A stretch of DNA of 64,000 bases from Shimia sp. R10_1 (GTDB lineage: Bacteria; Pseudomonadota; Alphaproteobacteria; Rhodobacterales; Rhodobacteraceae), in contig NZ_JAGHQX010000009.1 of the NCBI RefSeq assembly GCF_017744095.1, forward strand, positions 124,001 through 188,000, read 5' to 3'. This document shows, one piece after another, positions 17,149 through 26,030 of this stretch. The position numbers and the translations under genes are program-made. Each line of letters begins with the position of its first letter. Position 1 is the stretch's first letter. Under the pieces are notes generated by a model. The model made no database searches. It was not told where the DNA came from and saw nothing but the letters and a program-made list of their open reading frames with translations.

Positions 17149-18468
17149 TCAGAGTTTGCCTTCGTCCTCAAAGACCTCTGTCCAGTCCTCTATCAGCTTA
17201 TCAAGCGCCTCTTGCGCGGTGCCTTGATCGGCGACCACATAGTCATGCACGCGCTTTTGCATGGCGAGCAGCAGCTCGGCATAGGCTGGCTCCTGCCAGA
17301 AGTCCTGCACTCCGGCCATGGCATCCAGGAAATCCCCCGCGAAGGGCTGGCTTTCCACAAATCCGGGATCTTCCAGAACGGAGTTGTGCGCAGAGTAGCC
17401 GCCCAGCTCCCACCATTTGGCCTGAACACCGGGATCAGAGAACCATTTGATGTACTCAAGCGCAGCGTCCTGTTTGTCGGAGTACGCCACAACGCTGATG
17501 CCCTGCCCACCCAGTGTGGAGCCTGCTTGGTTTTGCGGGGGGTTCACAAAGAAGTCGATCTTGTCACCGCCGGTGTTTGGATCAGCATATAGACCCGGGA
17601 AGAACGCAAACCAGTTCATCGCCATGGCGACCTGACCAGATTTAAAGGCGTCCAGGCTCTCGCCCATATAGCTGTTGGTGTAGCCCGGAGGTGTCGCGGT
17701 TTTGTAGAACTCTTTGTAAAACTCAAGCGCTTCGACAGCTTCGGCGGAGTTTACAGCGCCTTCCATATCGTAGCTGCCCGGGGTGTTTTCATACTTGAAG
17801 CCCCATGGATAGAGCGCGGAGGTGACCCCCATGGTGATGCCTTCAGAGCCACGCTCGGTGAAGATCGCTGCGCCATAAACGGTTTTGCCGTCAATCTCGC
17901 GCCCCTGGAAGAACTGCGCGATTTGCAGCATTTCTTTCTGCGACTGAGGCTCGCGCAGATCGGAGCCTGTGGCCTCTTTATAGGCGGCTTTGATGTCATC
18001 GCGATCGAACCAGTCTTTGCGATAGAACCAGCCGTTTGCATCGCCCATCGCGGGCAGCGCGTAGTAGTTTGGCGTGCCTTTGGGCCATGTGGAATAGGCA
18101 TAGACCGTTGCCGGGGCAAAATCGTCCATGGAGATGCCTTCGGCGTCAAAGAAGTCGTTGAGTTTGACGTAGTGGCCATTTTCTGCGCCGCCACCAATCC
18201 ACTGGCTGTCGCCAATCAGCAGGTCACAGAGTTTGCCGCCGGAGTTCAGCTCGTTGAGCATGCGATCTGCAAAGTTCGGCCATGGCACGAACTCAAAATT
18301 CATGGTGTGGCCGGATTGGGCCTCAAAGTCTTTGGACAATTCCACCAAGGCATTGGCGGGATCCCATGCCGCCCAACAGAGCGTGAGATCTTCGGCTTGT
18401 GCTGTGGATGATACGCCTGCGGCTGCAAGAGCCAGAGCGCTGGCGGTGGCCAGTTTAAAATACGTCAT
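17149..18468 (-). CDS. Glycerol-type ABC substrate-binding protein (GlpV-like)
   Basis: 439 residues with a Sec signal peptide (hydrophobic core ATASALALAAAGVSSTAQA, cleaved before EDLTLCW). It is an extracellular solute-binding family 1 fold: ANALVELSKDFEAQSGHTMNFEFVPW, LCDLLIGDSQWIGGG, VNPPQNQAGSTLGGQGISV. First gene of the long operon; a GGGGAGG ribosome-binding site lies six bases before ATG 18468. The presence of two ATPases and DUF2160 points to glycerol or a related polyol or short ketose as ligand; the ketose kinase and isomerase in the operon argue for something other than plain glycerol. Confidence 0.92.
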   Translation of the reverse strand: MTYFKLATASALALAAAGVSSTAQAEDLTLCWAAWDPANALVELSKDFEAQSGHTMNFEFVPWPNFADRMLNELNSGGKLCDLLIGDSQWIGGGAENGHYVKLNDFFDAEGISMDDFAPATVYAYSTWPKGTPNYYALPAMGDANGWFYRKDWFDRDDIKAAYKEATGSDLREPQSQKEMLQIAQFFQGREIDGKTVYGAAIFTERGSEGITMGVTSALYPWGFKYENTPGSYDMEGAVNSAEAVEALEFYKEFYKTATPPGYTNSYMGESLDAFKSGQVAMAMNWFAFFPGLYADPNTGGDKIDFFVNPPQNQAGSTLGGQGISVVAYSDKQDAALEYIKWFSDPGVQAKWWELGGYSAHNSVLEDPGFVESQPFAGDFLDAMAGVQDFWQEPAYAELLLAMQKRVHDYVVADQGTAQEALDKLIEDWTEVFEDEGKL

Positions 18469-18530
18469 TCAATCCTCCCCTATCTACGCCGCCCTCTACT
18501 CCCGTCGAATCGCGGCATGCATCCACGCTA

Positions 18531-18580
18531 TTTGAGGTACGCACCTCATGTCTACATATTTTTGAGGTGCGTACCTCATT
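18531..18580. promoter_or_regulatory. Twin mirror-image operators upstream of polyol/ketose operon
   Basis: Two 14-bp palindromes, GAGGTACGCACCTC (18534-18547) and GAGGTGCGTACCTC (18564-18577). The second is the exact reverse complement of the first, and their centres are exactly 30 bp apart (about three helical turns). Both have a central CG, typical of LacI-family operators. They lie 66-110 bases upstream of the binding-protein start. A TATGTA box on the minus strand falls between them. Most likely the target of the LacI regulator in this operon. Confidence 0.75.
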
Positions 18581-18640
18581 CATGATGTAAAACGCCTATT
18601 TTCAGATACTTAACGAACTCGAGATGAGGGAACGCCTGCG

Positions 18641-18681
18641 CAAAGAAAAACCGCTCCGGCCACATGCGTGACCGAAGCGGT
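18641..18681 (-). terminator. Rho-independent terminator of the Tm-1-like operon
   Basis: On the minus strand, stem ACCGCTTCGG / CCGGAGCGGT (one mismatch) with a 12-base loop is followed by TTTTCTTTG. It lies 66 bases after the SRPBCC stop and separates that operon from the polyol/ketose operon promoter at about 18550. Confidence 0.8.
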
Positions 18682-18746
18682 GTTCTGGAAGCCGCCAAGA
18701 GCCCCCTGCAACGCGGGTTTGATCTGACTCGCATCAACGGATTTGA

Positions 18747-19190
18747 TCAGCTCTGGAAGCTCTGCTCCAAAGCACGAAAGCCGCCGAGAAAGACATCGTT
18801 TTCCACAAAGCTGTGCCACTGCGCCGTCTGGCCATCGCCCGCTTCAAACTCGGCCCACCATTCGGCAAACGTTTCGTTGCGATCCGTGATCGCGGAGACC
18901 TTCATGGTGGCGACATAGTTCACAAAAGGCAGCGGCCCATTGGGCAGCATATCATAGGTCAAGGACCGCTCTACATTGGAGATCGCGAGCAGGGTTTCCC
19001 GAATACGCCCCGATCCATCTGTGAGGGCGAAATTGCGCACGCAGCCCACCTCACCGGCATTGAAACCTTCCTCGATGCGGCTGTCGGTGGCGGCAGGATG
19101 CCAGTTTGGCAACCCATTGAAATCGCGCACGCGGGCCCAGACTTGATCGACGGGCACGGCGATGATTGTGGACGCGTAGGCTTTGATCAT
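18747..19190 (-). CDS. SRPBCC / polyketide-cyclase-like protein
   Basis: 147 residues with the START/Bet v 1-like helix-grip pattern: [25 protein letters not shown] near the N-terminus, [28 protein letters not shown] in the centre and [18 protein letters not shown] at the C-terminus. The fold has a large hydrophobic cavity and usually binds or converts a lipophilic or aromatic small molecule. Its ATG overlaps the TIM-barrel stop (ATGA), so it is the last gene of the Liv transporter/Tm-1-like operon and probably acts in the same pathway. Reaction unknown. Confidence 0.88.
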   Translation of the reverse strand: MIKAYASTIIAVPVDQVWARVRDFNGLPNWHPAATDSRIEEGFNAGEVGCVRNFALTDGSGRIRETLLAISNVERSLTYDMLPNGPLPFVNYVATMKVSAITDRNETFAEWWAEFEAGDGQTAQWHSFVENDVFLGGFRALEQSFQS

Positions 19191-20050
19191 TGGGCGGCTC
19201 CTTCTGCTATTTGCGCGCCACGGCGCAGATTTCCAAAACTTGCGGTCTGCGCCGCAATCGCGCGTTCAGTTGGCAAACGCTCCATGGAGGACGCGCCATA
19301 AAAGCCGTGGCAGTCCGGGCAGAGATCAAGGAACTTCTGCGCGTCATCCGGCTCGGCCAGTGGGCCACCGTGACAGATGAAAATCAAGTCATCCCGGTGA
19401 GCGCGGGCGGCGGCAGCCCATTCCTCATAGAGGCGGGCACATTCTGCGATGTCAGGCGCGCTGTCCCCGGCCCCGATGGAGCCGCCGGTGGTCAAGCCAA
19501 AGTGGGCAACAATCACATCTGCCCCGGCTTTGGCCATGGCGGCGGCGTTTTCCGCGCTGAACACATAAGGTGTGGTCAAAAGATCCCGTTCATGTGCCTT
19601 GGCGATCATTTCCACCTCTTTGTCATAAGACATGCCGGTGGCTTCGAGTTCACGCCGGAAGCGGCCATCAATGATGCCAACGGTGGGAAAATTCTGCACA
19701 CCGGCGAACCCCATTGCGGCGAGATCATCCAGAAACTTGTCCATGATGCAGAACGGATCTGTCGCGTTGACGCCGGCAAGCACGGGCACGTTTTCTACGA
19801 CGGGCAGCACCTCTCGCCCCATGTCCATCACGATTTCATTGGCGTTGCCGTATGACATATAACCTGCGAGCGAGCCGCGTCCGGCCATGCGGTAGCGGCC
19901 AGAGTTGTAAATCACGATCAGGTCGATGCCGCCCGCTTCCTCGCATTTTGCGGAAAGTCCGGTGCCGGCGCCGCCACCCACAATGACTTTGTCTGCGGCG
20001 ATCTTGGCCCGAAGGCGCTGAAGGATGTCTGCGCGTCCTGTGACTGCCAT
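19187..20050 (-). CDS. PEP_hydrolase-family TIM-barrel protein (Tm-1 C-terminal half)
   Basis: 287 residues, whole-length match to the phosphoenolpyruvate-hydrolase-like TIM-barrel family by motif memory: [16 protein letters not shown] (41-55), ATDPF (96-100), [16 protein letters not shown] (117-132), [10 protein letters not shown] (181-190), the phosphate-site-like ICHGGP (225-230) and [10 protein letters not shown] (253-262). In the plant virus-resistance protein Tm-1 this barrel is the C-terminal part, fused behind the domain encoded by the preceding gene here. ATG 20050 follows AAAGGAACC and lies one base after the UPF0261 stop; the longer frame to 20107 is not needed. The family is predicted to act on a carboxylated phosphate or enol substrate; no reaction is proven to my knowledge. 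Confidence 0.88.
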   Translation of the reverse strand: MAVTGRADILQRLRAKIAADKVIVGGGAGTGLSAKCEEAGGIDLIVIYNSGRYRMAGRGSLAGYMSYGNANEIVMDMGREVLPVVENVPVLAGVNATDPFCIMDKFLDDLAAMGFAGVQNFPTVGIIDGRFRRELEATGMSYDKEVEMIAKAHERDLLTTPYVFSAENAAAMAKAGADVIVAHFGLTTGGSIGAGDSAPDIAECARLYEEWAAAARAHRDDLIFICHGGPLAEPDDAQKFLDLCPDCHGFYGASSMERLPTERAIAAQTASFGNLRRGAQIAEGAAQ

Positions 20051-20051
20051 C

Positions 20052-21260
20052 TTAGGTTCCTTTTTCATTGTAGATTTCGTTGAACTCAGCGATCGCAGCC
20101 TTGGCAAAGGCCGGATCGTTGATGTGCATTTCGAGGTCGATCAATCGACGGTTTTTGGTCTGTTTTACGGTGGAGCGCAGCGCCTGAAACAACGCGTCAT
20201 TGGCTTGGGGGTCGTAAAACGGGCCGCCTTCGATATCCAAAGCGGACACCCCCTTGAGCGGCAGCAAGAAGCGCACCGGCCCTTCGCAGGCATTGAGTTT
20301 GTTGCCGATCCAGGTGCCAATTTGCGCCGCTTCTTCGGCATTGGCACGCATGAGCGTCACCTGCGCGTTGTGATGATAGAGTGTGCGGTCCTTAAACTGG
20401 GGCGGCACGCTTTCTGGCCCCCAGAAGTTCGCCATGTCCAAAGCGCCACAGGACCCCACATAGGGCAGCTTGCTGCGCGCGATGCTGTCAAGGCGCCCCT
20501 CCCCTGCACTGAGGAAGCCGCCCACAATCAGGTCACAGATTTCCGTGGTGGTGATGTCGAGCACCCCGGCCACATCGCCCTGATCGACAAGCTGTTCCAT
20601 CGAGCGGCCGCCGCTGCCGGTGGCGTGAAACACCAGACAATCAAACTGGTCTGACAGGTCTTCTGTGATGGCCTGCACGGCGGGGGTGGTGACACCAAAC
20701 ATCGAGAGCACCACGGCGGGGCGATCATCGGGAGCTTCGGGCACCGGGTTTGCCATCATGCCCGCCAGAGCGTGAGCGGCGTTGCCCAGCAGTTTGCGGG
20801 AGACACGGTTGAGGCCAGACACGTCGGTCACAGGATGGAACATGTTCACATCGGAGGCGCCGACATAGGCAGACACATCGCCTGAGGCGAGCGTGGACAC
20901 CAGAACCTTGGGCACGCCAATCGCCAGAGCCTGCATCGCTGGCGCGATGATGGCCGAGCCGCCAGACCCGCCAAGGCCAATGATGCCACCCAGGTCAGAC
21001 CGCCCACCCACAAAGGCTGTCAGCGCGCGGGCCATTTCGGTCACAGCGGCGCCGCGATCATTGACAAACACCGCTGCGGGGCCTTCCGGGTGGCAGGCGG
21101 CGACACTGGCGGCGGTCACGTCCACGCCGCTTTCCCCACCTTTGGTGCCGACATTGACCAGCACGGTTTCCAGCCCGGTTGCGGCGATGAGATCGCGCAC
21201 ATAAGCCAGCTCTGGGCCCTTTGTGTCTGCGGTGCCAATCACATAAGCTTTCTTCGTCAT
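20052..21260 (-). CDS. UPF0261 / Tm-1-like ATP-binding protein
   Basis: 402 residues, the family length. Conserved stretches are [14 protein letters not shown] (5-18), FVNDRGAAV (65-73), the glycine-rich [11 protein letters not shown] (95-105), [19 protein letters not shown] (120-138) and [18 protein letters not shown]. In tomato the same domain forms the N-terminus of the tobamovirus inhibitor Tm-1 and binds ATP; the bacterial function is not established. Here it stands 11 bases after the Liv-type ATPase gene and one base before the TIM-barrel gene, so the two Tm-1 halves are separate but translationally linked genes and likely form a complex. Confidence 0.9.
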   Translation of the reverse strand: MTKKAYVIGTADTKGPELAYVRDLIAATGLETVLVNVGTKGGESGVDVTAASVAACHPEGPAAVFVNDRGAAVTEMARALTAFVGGRSDLGGIIGLGGSGGSAIIAPAMQALAIGVPKVLVSTLASGDVSAYVGASDVNMFHPVTDVSGLNRVSRKLLGNAAHALAGMMANPVPEAPDDRPAVVLSMFGVTTPAVQAITEDLSDQFDCLVFHATGSGGRSMEQLVDQGDVAGVLDITTTEICDLIVGGFLSAGEGRLDSIARSKLPYVGSCGALDMANFWGPESVPPQFKDRTLYHHNAQVTLMRANAEEAAQIGTWIGNKLNACEGPVRFLLPLKGVSALDIEGGPFYDPQANDALFQALRSTVKQTKNRRLIDLEMHINDPAFAKAAIAEFNEIYNEKGT

Positions 21261-21271
21261 AAGCTCCTCCC

Positions 21272-21991
21272 TTAGCCTGCCTGACCCGGCTCTAGACCAA
21301 GATGTCGTTTCTGCATTGCTGTGTCTGCCTCAAGCGCCTCTGCGCTCATGCGTTCCACAACCTCGCCACCCACCATGATCGCCACATCCTGCACGGCAGC
21401 CAATGCGGCGTGCATGTTTTGCTCAACCAGCATCACGGCGATGCCTTCGCGCGCAATCAATGCAATCAGGTCAATCACATCGGACACAATCGCGGGTGCG
21501 AGACCCTCTGTGGGTTCGTCCATCACGATAAGCTTGGGATTGAGTAGGAGCGCGCGCCCAATCGCGAGCATCTGCTGTTCACCGCCAGAGAGGCGGTCGC
21601 CCAGATTGCGGCGACGCTCTTTCAGGCGGGGAAATGTTTCATACACCCGGTCAACCGACCAGTCCCCACCCCGACGCTCTACAATTCTGAGGTGCTCTTC
21701 AACCGTGAGGGAGCGAAACACCCGCCGCCCCTGCGGCACATAGCCGATGCCAAGCTGCGCGCGCTTTTCTGGCGCGAGCCCCGTGAGCGCAACCCCATCA
21801 AACCAGATTTCACCTGCGGCATGGGCATGCAGCCCCATGATGGCATTGCACAGGCTGGTTTTGCCCATGCCATTGCGCCCCAGAATGCCCAGCGGGCGTG
21901 TGCCCACGGTGAGATCCACCTCGTGCAGCACGTGGCTGGAGCCATAGCGCAAATCCAGCCCTTCGATTTTTAGCAATCCATCAATGGCCAT
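21272..21991 (-). CDS. Branched-chain-type ABC ATP-binding protein (LivF-like)
   Basis: 239 residues. Walker A GRNGMGKTS, QGRRVFRSLTVEEHL (typical LivF Q-loop region), signature LSGGEQQMLAIGRALL, Walker B LIVMDEPTEGLAP and switch His replaced by the LivF-type VEQN motif. ATG 21991 overlaps the LivG-like gene by eleven bases; the extra N-terminus up to 22123 is out of family. Partner of the LivG-like ATPase. Confidence 0.93.
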   Translation of the reverse strand: MAIDGLLKIEGLDLRYGSSHVLHEVDLTVGTRPLGILGRNGMGKTSLCNAIMGLHAHAAGEIWFDGVALTGLAPEKRAQLGIGYVPQGRRVFRSLTVEEHLRIVERRGGDWSVDRVYETFPRLKERRRNLGDRLSGGEQQMLAIGRALLLNPKLIVMDEPTEGLAPAIVSDVIDLIALIAREGIAVMLVEQNMHAALAAVQDVAIMVGGEVVERMSAEALEADTAMQKRHLGLEPGQAG

Positions 21992-22754
21992 GGGCCCCTC
22001 CGATATAGACGCGATGCACCTCTTCGTTTTGCATGATGTCTTTGGGAGACCCTTCTGCGAGCAGGCGGCCATTGTAGAGCACAGAGACGCTTTCAGAAGT
22101 TTGCAGCGCGATTTCCATGTCATGCTCGATCAACACAACAGTGACGTCTTTGGGCAAAGCCATGAGCAAGGCGCTGAGTTTCGGGCGCTCTGCCGGGGAC
22201 AGCCCGGCAGCGGGCTCATCCAGAAGCAAGATTTTGGGGTCTTCCGCCAAAGCGATGCCAATTTCGAGCTGGCGCCTTTGACCGTGGCTCAACTCCGAAA
22301 CTTCCCGCTCCAACACATCGGTGACACCTGCCACCTCTGCCAAGCGCTCCGCCTCTGTCAGGCGCGCATCATTGTGACGCAAGGGCAGCACCTGCCGCCA
22401 ACCGCCCCGCACGCCTGCGACCGCAAGAAACAGGGTTTCGCGCACAGTGAGCCCATTGAACAGATGTGCGTGCTGATAGGTGCGGCGCACCCCGCGTTGA
22501 ATGCGTTTGTTGATCGGCTCGCGCGTGACGTTGGTGCCAAACAGCGAAATGGTTCCGGCCGTCGCCGGCGTGTCGCCTGTCAGCACATTGAACAGGCTGG
22601 TTTTGCCCGCGCCATTCGGCCCAAGGATCGCCCGCCGTTCGCCGGGCTGCACCGTCAGATTGATGTCCTGAACCGCCCAGAAGCCGCCAAAGCGTTTGCC
22701 GATGCCCCGGACCTCCAGGGCATTGGCGTTGGTATGTGTCTGACTTATGGGCAC
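21981..22754 (-). CDS. Branched-chain-type ABC ATP-binding protein (LivG-like)
   Basis: 257 residues. Walker A GPNGAGKTS, RTYQHAHLFNGLTVRETLFLA (LivG-type Q-loop), signature LSHGQRRQLEIGIAL, Walker B ILLLDEPAAGLSP and switch His VLIEHDMEIAL. The signature has His for Gly at the third position, common in LivG proteins. Its start overlaps the binding-protein stop by ten bases. Confidence 0.93.
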   Translation of the reverse strand: MPISQTHTNANALEVRGIGKRFGGFWAVQDINLTVQPGERRAILGPNGAGKTSLFNVLTGDTPATAGTISLFGTNVTREPINKRIQRGVRRTYQHAHLFNGLTVRETLFLAVAGVRGGWRQVLPLRHNDARLTEAERLAEVAGVTDVLEREVSELSHGQRRQLEIGIALAEDPKILLLDEPAAGLSPAERPKLSALLMALPKDVTVVLIEHDMEIALQTSESVSVLYNGRLLAEGSPKDIMQNEEVHRVYIGGAHGH

Positions 22755-23983
22755 GAAGGGTTGTCCCGGCTGACAGGGCCAGAGGCCAGGAAAGTGGCTT
22801 CGTCTTGCCCCAAGAGCTGATCCACATCGCGCACCACTTTGACAACACGATTGCCAAGCGAGCCGTCTTCACGCTCATAGACCTCGGTCACAAAGTTATC
22901 GACGATGCCATTGCGGTTCTTGTCCAGACGCATGGTGCCGCCTGTTGGGGTCACAAAGGTCAGATCCGTGAGCGCCGCGCGGAAGGCCGCCTGATCGTTT
23001 GACAGATCGCCATCCACCGCGTCCAGAGCCAGCATCGCAGCTTTTGCGCTCATGTAATAATGATGGGCAAAGATAGACGGTGCAGAGAAACCATCTGGGA
23101 AGGCCTCTGTGTAGCTTGCCGAAAAGGCGCTCCACTCTTCGCCGTCATAGTCGCTCACTGTTGGCGTGCCAGCTGGCGCGCCGACAAGCAGCTTTTTGAA
23201 CGGACCTTTGGAGTCCAGAATGGACTGGTCGATGGTGATGGAGCCGCCAATGATCGGCTTGTCACCGCCGGCCTGGCTGTATTGCGTGAGGAAGTTGACC
23301 GCGTCTGCGCCGCCCAGCGCCACAAAGATCGCATCCACGTCCTGCGGGATCGAGTAGACCACGGAGGAGTAGTCTTTGTTGCCGATTGGGGTCCAGAATT
23401 TCTCTGGCACCTTGCCGCCTGCGGAGCAGAATTCGGTCATAAAGCCCAGAACCTGCGTGTAGGGGAAGGAGTAATCCTCTGCGATCACGGCGACGGATTT
23501 GTAGCCCATGTCGTTGTAGGCATAGTCGCCGACACCCACCATCCACTGTGCGCCATCGCCGCCAAAGCGGAAGAAGTTGTCAGAACTGTCGCGCAGCGTG
23601 GTGTCCTGCGCTGCTGACGAGCCATTCAGGAAGGTCACAGCCGGATAAGATTTGGACAGATCGCGCAGCGCGAGCCCTTCGGAGCCTGACAATGGCCCCA
23701 CAATCATATCCACCCCATCCTGCTCAATGAGCTTGCGGGCGGCATTCACGGCGCTGTCCGGGCTGGCGTCTGAGGACATGGTGATGACTTCGACTTTGTT
23801 GCCATCGACCTCTCCGCCGACTTCGAGCACCGCGAGCTCTGCGCCACGGATCCCATCCTGGCCAAGCGCGGCAAACGCGCCTTCGAGGATGGAGATCACG
23901 CCGATTTTGACCTCCTCGGCAGAAGCTGGCACTGACATTGCGCTGAGCGCAAGCACCGAAGCCGCTAATTTGAGCTTATTCAT
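22745..23983 (-). CDS. Branched-chain-type ABC substrate-binding protein (LivJ-like)
   Basis: 412 residues with a Sec signal peptide (LAASVLALSAMSVPASA, mature from EEVKIGVI). It is a type I periplasmic-binding fold of the Liv class: ISILEGAFAALGQDGIRGAELAV, IVGPLSGSEGLALRDLSKS, VAVIAEDYSFPYTQV, DAIFVALGGADAVNFLTQY. ATG 23983 follows a GGGAGGAACC ribosome-binding site. Unusually it is third in the operon, after both permeases. Members bind amino acids, amides, urea or aromatic compounds; the ligand should be the substrate or inducer of the Tm-1-like pathway. Confidence 0.92.
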   Translation of the reverse strand: MNKLKLAASVLALSAMSVPASAEEVKIGVISILEGAFAALGQDGIRGAELAVLEVGGEVDGNKVEVITMSSDASPDSAVNAARKLIEQDGVDMIVGPLSGSEGLALRDLSKSYPAVTFLNGSSAAQDTTLRDSSDNFFRFGGDGAQWMVGVGDYAYNDMGYKSVAVIAEDYSFPYTQVLGFMTEFCSAGGKVPEKFWTPIGNKDYSSVVYSIPQDVDAIFVALGGADAVNFLTQYSQAGGDKPIIGGSITIDQSILDSKGPFKKLLVGAPAGTPTVSDYDGEEWSAFSASYTEAFPDGFSAPSIFAHHYYMSAKAAMLALDAVDGDLSNDQAAFRAALTDLTFVTPTGGTMRLDKNRNGIVDNFVTEVYEREDGSLGNRVVKVVRDVDQLLGQDEATFLASGPVSRDNPSCP

Positions 23984-23996
23984 TCTAGGTTCCTCC

Positions 23997-24977
23997 CTAT
24001 GAGTTTGCTCGTACAGATGATTTGGATTTCGCGTCAGGGCTGCGCAGGCGGGCGATCCAGTCCGCGCCAAGCTGATGCAGCCCGCCGGGGGCGACGACGA
24101 CGATCAGCAGCAGCACACAGCCGATCAGCGTGTTGAAGCGCTCCCGGTCGATCAGATCGACGGCGAAGGTGTCCAGCAGCACAAAGACCACTGCGCCGAC
24201 AAAGGCCCCCGCTGGATGGCGCAACCCGCCAATGACAGAGATGATCAGGATGTCGATGATCGGGCCAAGGCCAACCGAAAAGGACGATATCCGCTCCTGA
24301 TACCAGACATTGAGAATGCCCCCTGCCCCGGCCAGAAAGCCTGAGAATGCAAAGGCCGCGACAATCGGAGTGGTGACAGAGATGCCCAGCGCCAGCACGC
24401 GCCCCGGCGCATCGCGCACCGCCTGAATGGTGAGCCCCAATGGGGAGCGTACAAAGCCACTGACCAGCGCCAGAGCCAAACCGGCTGTCGCGAGCGACAG
24501 AAGATAGAGGGGCAGCGGATCGCGCAGACTGATCCCGGCGATCTCTGGCGCGCGCACACCGGAAAAGCCTGTCCAGCCGTTAAAGAACGTGTAGTTCTGT
24601 CGGGTGAAGTAGAAGAAGGCCACGCCAATCGCCAGCGTGATCATGATGGCATAGATGCCGCGTGAGCGACGCGCAATCAGCCCGACAAGTGCGCCGGACA
24701 CCGTGGCAAGCGCCAAGGCGATGGGGATTGTGACCCAGAATGGCAGCGGCACGCCGAGCCCAACGGTGTTGGGGCCAAAATAGGCCATTGTGTAGCCCGC
24801 AACCCCAGCCATGGTGGCTTGTGCAAAAGAGACCACGCCCAGATAGGTGGCCAGAAAGCTGAGGCTCAAAGCCATGACGCCGAGGATCAGCGCGCGGGTC
24901 GCGACCTGTGTCAGCCAGAAATCATTGAGCAGCAGAGGCAGCGCCAAAAGCGGTAGAAGAACGACAGCGGGTCTCAT
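23997..24977 (-). CDS. Branched-chain-type ABC permease (LivM-like)
   Basis: 326 residues, very hydrophobic, with ALSLSFLATYLGVVSFAQATMAGVAGY near the N-terminus and IQAVRDAPGRVLALGISV before the last helices, both LivM hallmarks. Its ATG overlaps the LivH-like stop (ATGA). Forms the channel with the LivH-like protein. Confidence 0.93.
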   Translation of the reverse strand: MRPAVVLLPLLALPLLLNDFWLTQVATRALILGVMALSLSFLATYLGVVSFAQATMAGVAGYTMAYFGPNTVGLGVPLPFWVTIPIALALATVSGALVGLIARRSRGIYAIMITLAIGVAFFYFTRQNYTFFNGWTGFSGVRAPEIAGISLRDPLPLYLLSLATAGLALALVSGFVRSPLGLTIQAVRDAPGRVLALGISVTTPIVAAFAFSGFLAGAGGILNVWYQERISSFSVGLGPIIDILIISVIGGLRHPAGAFVGAVVFVLLDTFAVDLIDRERFNTLIGCVLLLIVVVAPGGLHQLGADWIARLRSPDAKSKSSVRANS

Positions 24978-25840
24978 TGTTCTGCCTTTCCAAGCAGGCC
25001 CTGCGGACGCACCGCGAGCACAAGCACCATGATTGCGAAGGTGAAAACCACGCCATAGGTCGGCGCGTAGGCGAGGCCGTATTGCTCAGCCAGACCCACC
25101 AGCAGCGCACCAAGGGCAGCCCCGCCGATCGAGCCCATGCCGCCAACGATGACCACCACCAACGAGGACAGCAGGAACTGAAGATCCGTGCCCGGCGCAA
25201 TGGAGAGCGCGCTTGCTGCGACAACTCCGGCCATGCCTGCAAGCATGCCGCCGAGGGCGAAGACGAGCACAAAGATGCGGCCAATTGGGTAGCCAAGGGC
25301 GCGCAGCATGTCCTGATCATCCACACCGGCGCGGATCACGGCGCCAAAGCGGGTGCGTTGGATCAGGAACCAAAGCGCAAGACCGGTGGCCAATGCAAAG
25401 GCCATAAGAGCGAGGCGGATGTTGGCATAGCCCACACCGAGGATCGGCAGTCTCTGCCCACCTGCCAGCGCCTCTGGCAGCGCGACCTGATAGGTCAGAC
25501 CACCCCAGTACCACAGCATAAGATCGGCCATGATGATGGAAATCGCGATAGAGGCGAGGGTTTGGCGCAGCTCATCGCCCTGCATCCACCCAAGAACGCC
25601 AGCCTGCACCAAAGCGCCTGCCAGCGCCGCCGCCAGGCCGCCCCCAAGCACGCCAAGTCCCCAAGAGCCGGTGACATCGACGATGCTGTAGCCGACATAG
25701 CCGCCCAGCAGCAGAAGCGCGCCGTGGGCCATGTTGACCGTGCGCATCAGGCCAAAGATCAAACTAAAACCGCTGGCCGCCAAAAAGTAGAGCGCAGCGA
25801 GTGTCAGCCCATTGAGGGTGACAATAAGAAATAGAGTCAT
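24974..25840 (-). CDS. Branched-chain-type ABC permease (LivH-like)
   Basis: 288 residues. Helices include FLIVTLNGLTLAALYFLAASGFSLIFGLMRTVNMAHGALLLLGGY (split here only by loops), and ALGYPIGRIFVLVFALGGMLAGMAGV is the typical LivH motif. ATG 25840 follows GGGAGGAAAC; the frame extends to 25897 without a site. First gene of the eight-gene operon 25840-18747, read leftward from the regulatory region shared with the divergent regulator pair. Confidence 0.92.
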   Translation of the reverse strand: MTLFLIVTLNGLTLAALYFLAASGFSLIFGLMRTVNMAHGALLLLGGYVGYSIVDVTGSWGLGVLGGGLAAALAGALVQAGVLGWMQGDELRQTLASIAISIIMADLMLWYWGGLTYQVALPEALAGGQRLPILGVGYANIRLALMAFALATGLALWFLIQRTRFGAVIRAGVDDQDMLRALGYPIGRIFVLVFALGGMLAGMAGVVAASALSIAPGTDLQFLLSSLVVVIVGGMGSIGGAALGALLVGLAEQYGLAYAPTYGVVFTFAIMVLVLAVRPQGLLGKAEQ

Positions 25841-26030
25841 GTTTCCTCCCGTTGAGAAAGAAACTGACAGAGATGTCGTGGCCAACAAAGAAAACACACC
25901 AGCGGCGCGGATTTTTAAAATGTATTATTTTCATACACTTAAATCAGATCAACGAACCCGCCTCCTGACCGCAATCAGAAAATATCAGAAATAGCTTCTT
26001 ATTATCGGAATATTCTTCTTATATGGCAGC
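25841..26030. promoter_or_regulatory. Divergent control region of the Tm-1-like locus
   Basis: 190 AT-rich bases between the LivH-like gene (minus) and the TIM-barrel paralogue gene (plus). It holds an inverted repeat TGTAT-N7-ATACA (25921-25937) and a direct repeat of ATCAGAAA (25974-25981 and 25984-25991) at 10-bp spacing. No -24/-12 sigma-54 promoter (GG-N10-GC) was found on either strand, although the adjacent regulator belongs to the enhancer-binding family. The TGT/ACA spacing resembles sites of Fis-domain regulators such as TyrR. Confidence 0.5.

Noticed and set aside
25841-26030. Sigma-54 promoter expected next to an enhancer-binding-type regulator
   Set aside because: Scanned both strands for GG-N10-GC with TGGC/TTGC context; only fragments such as TGGC without a matching GC were seen.
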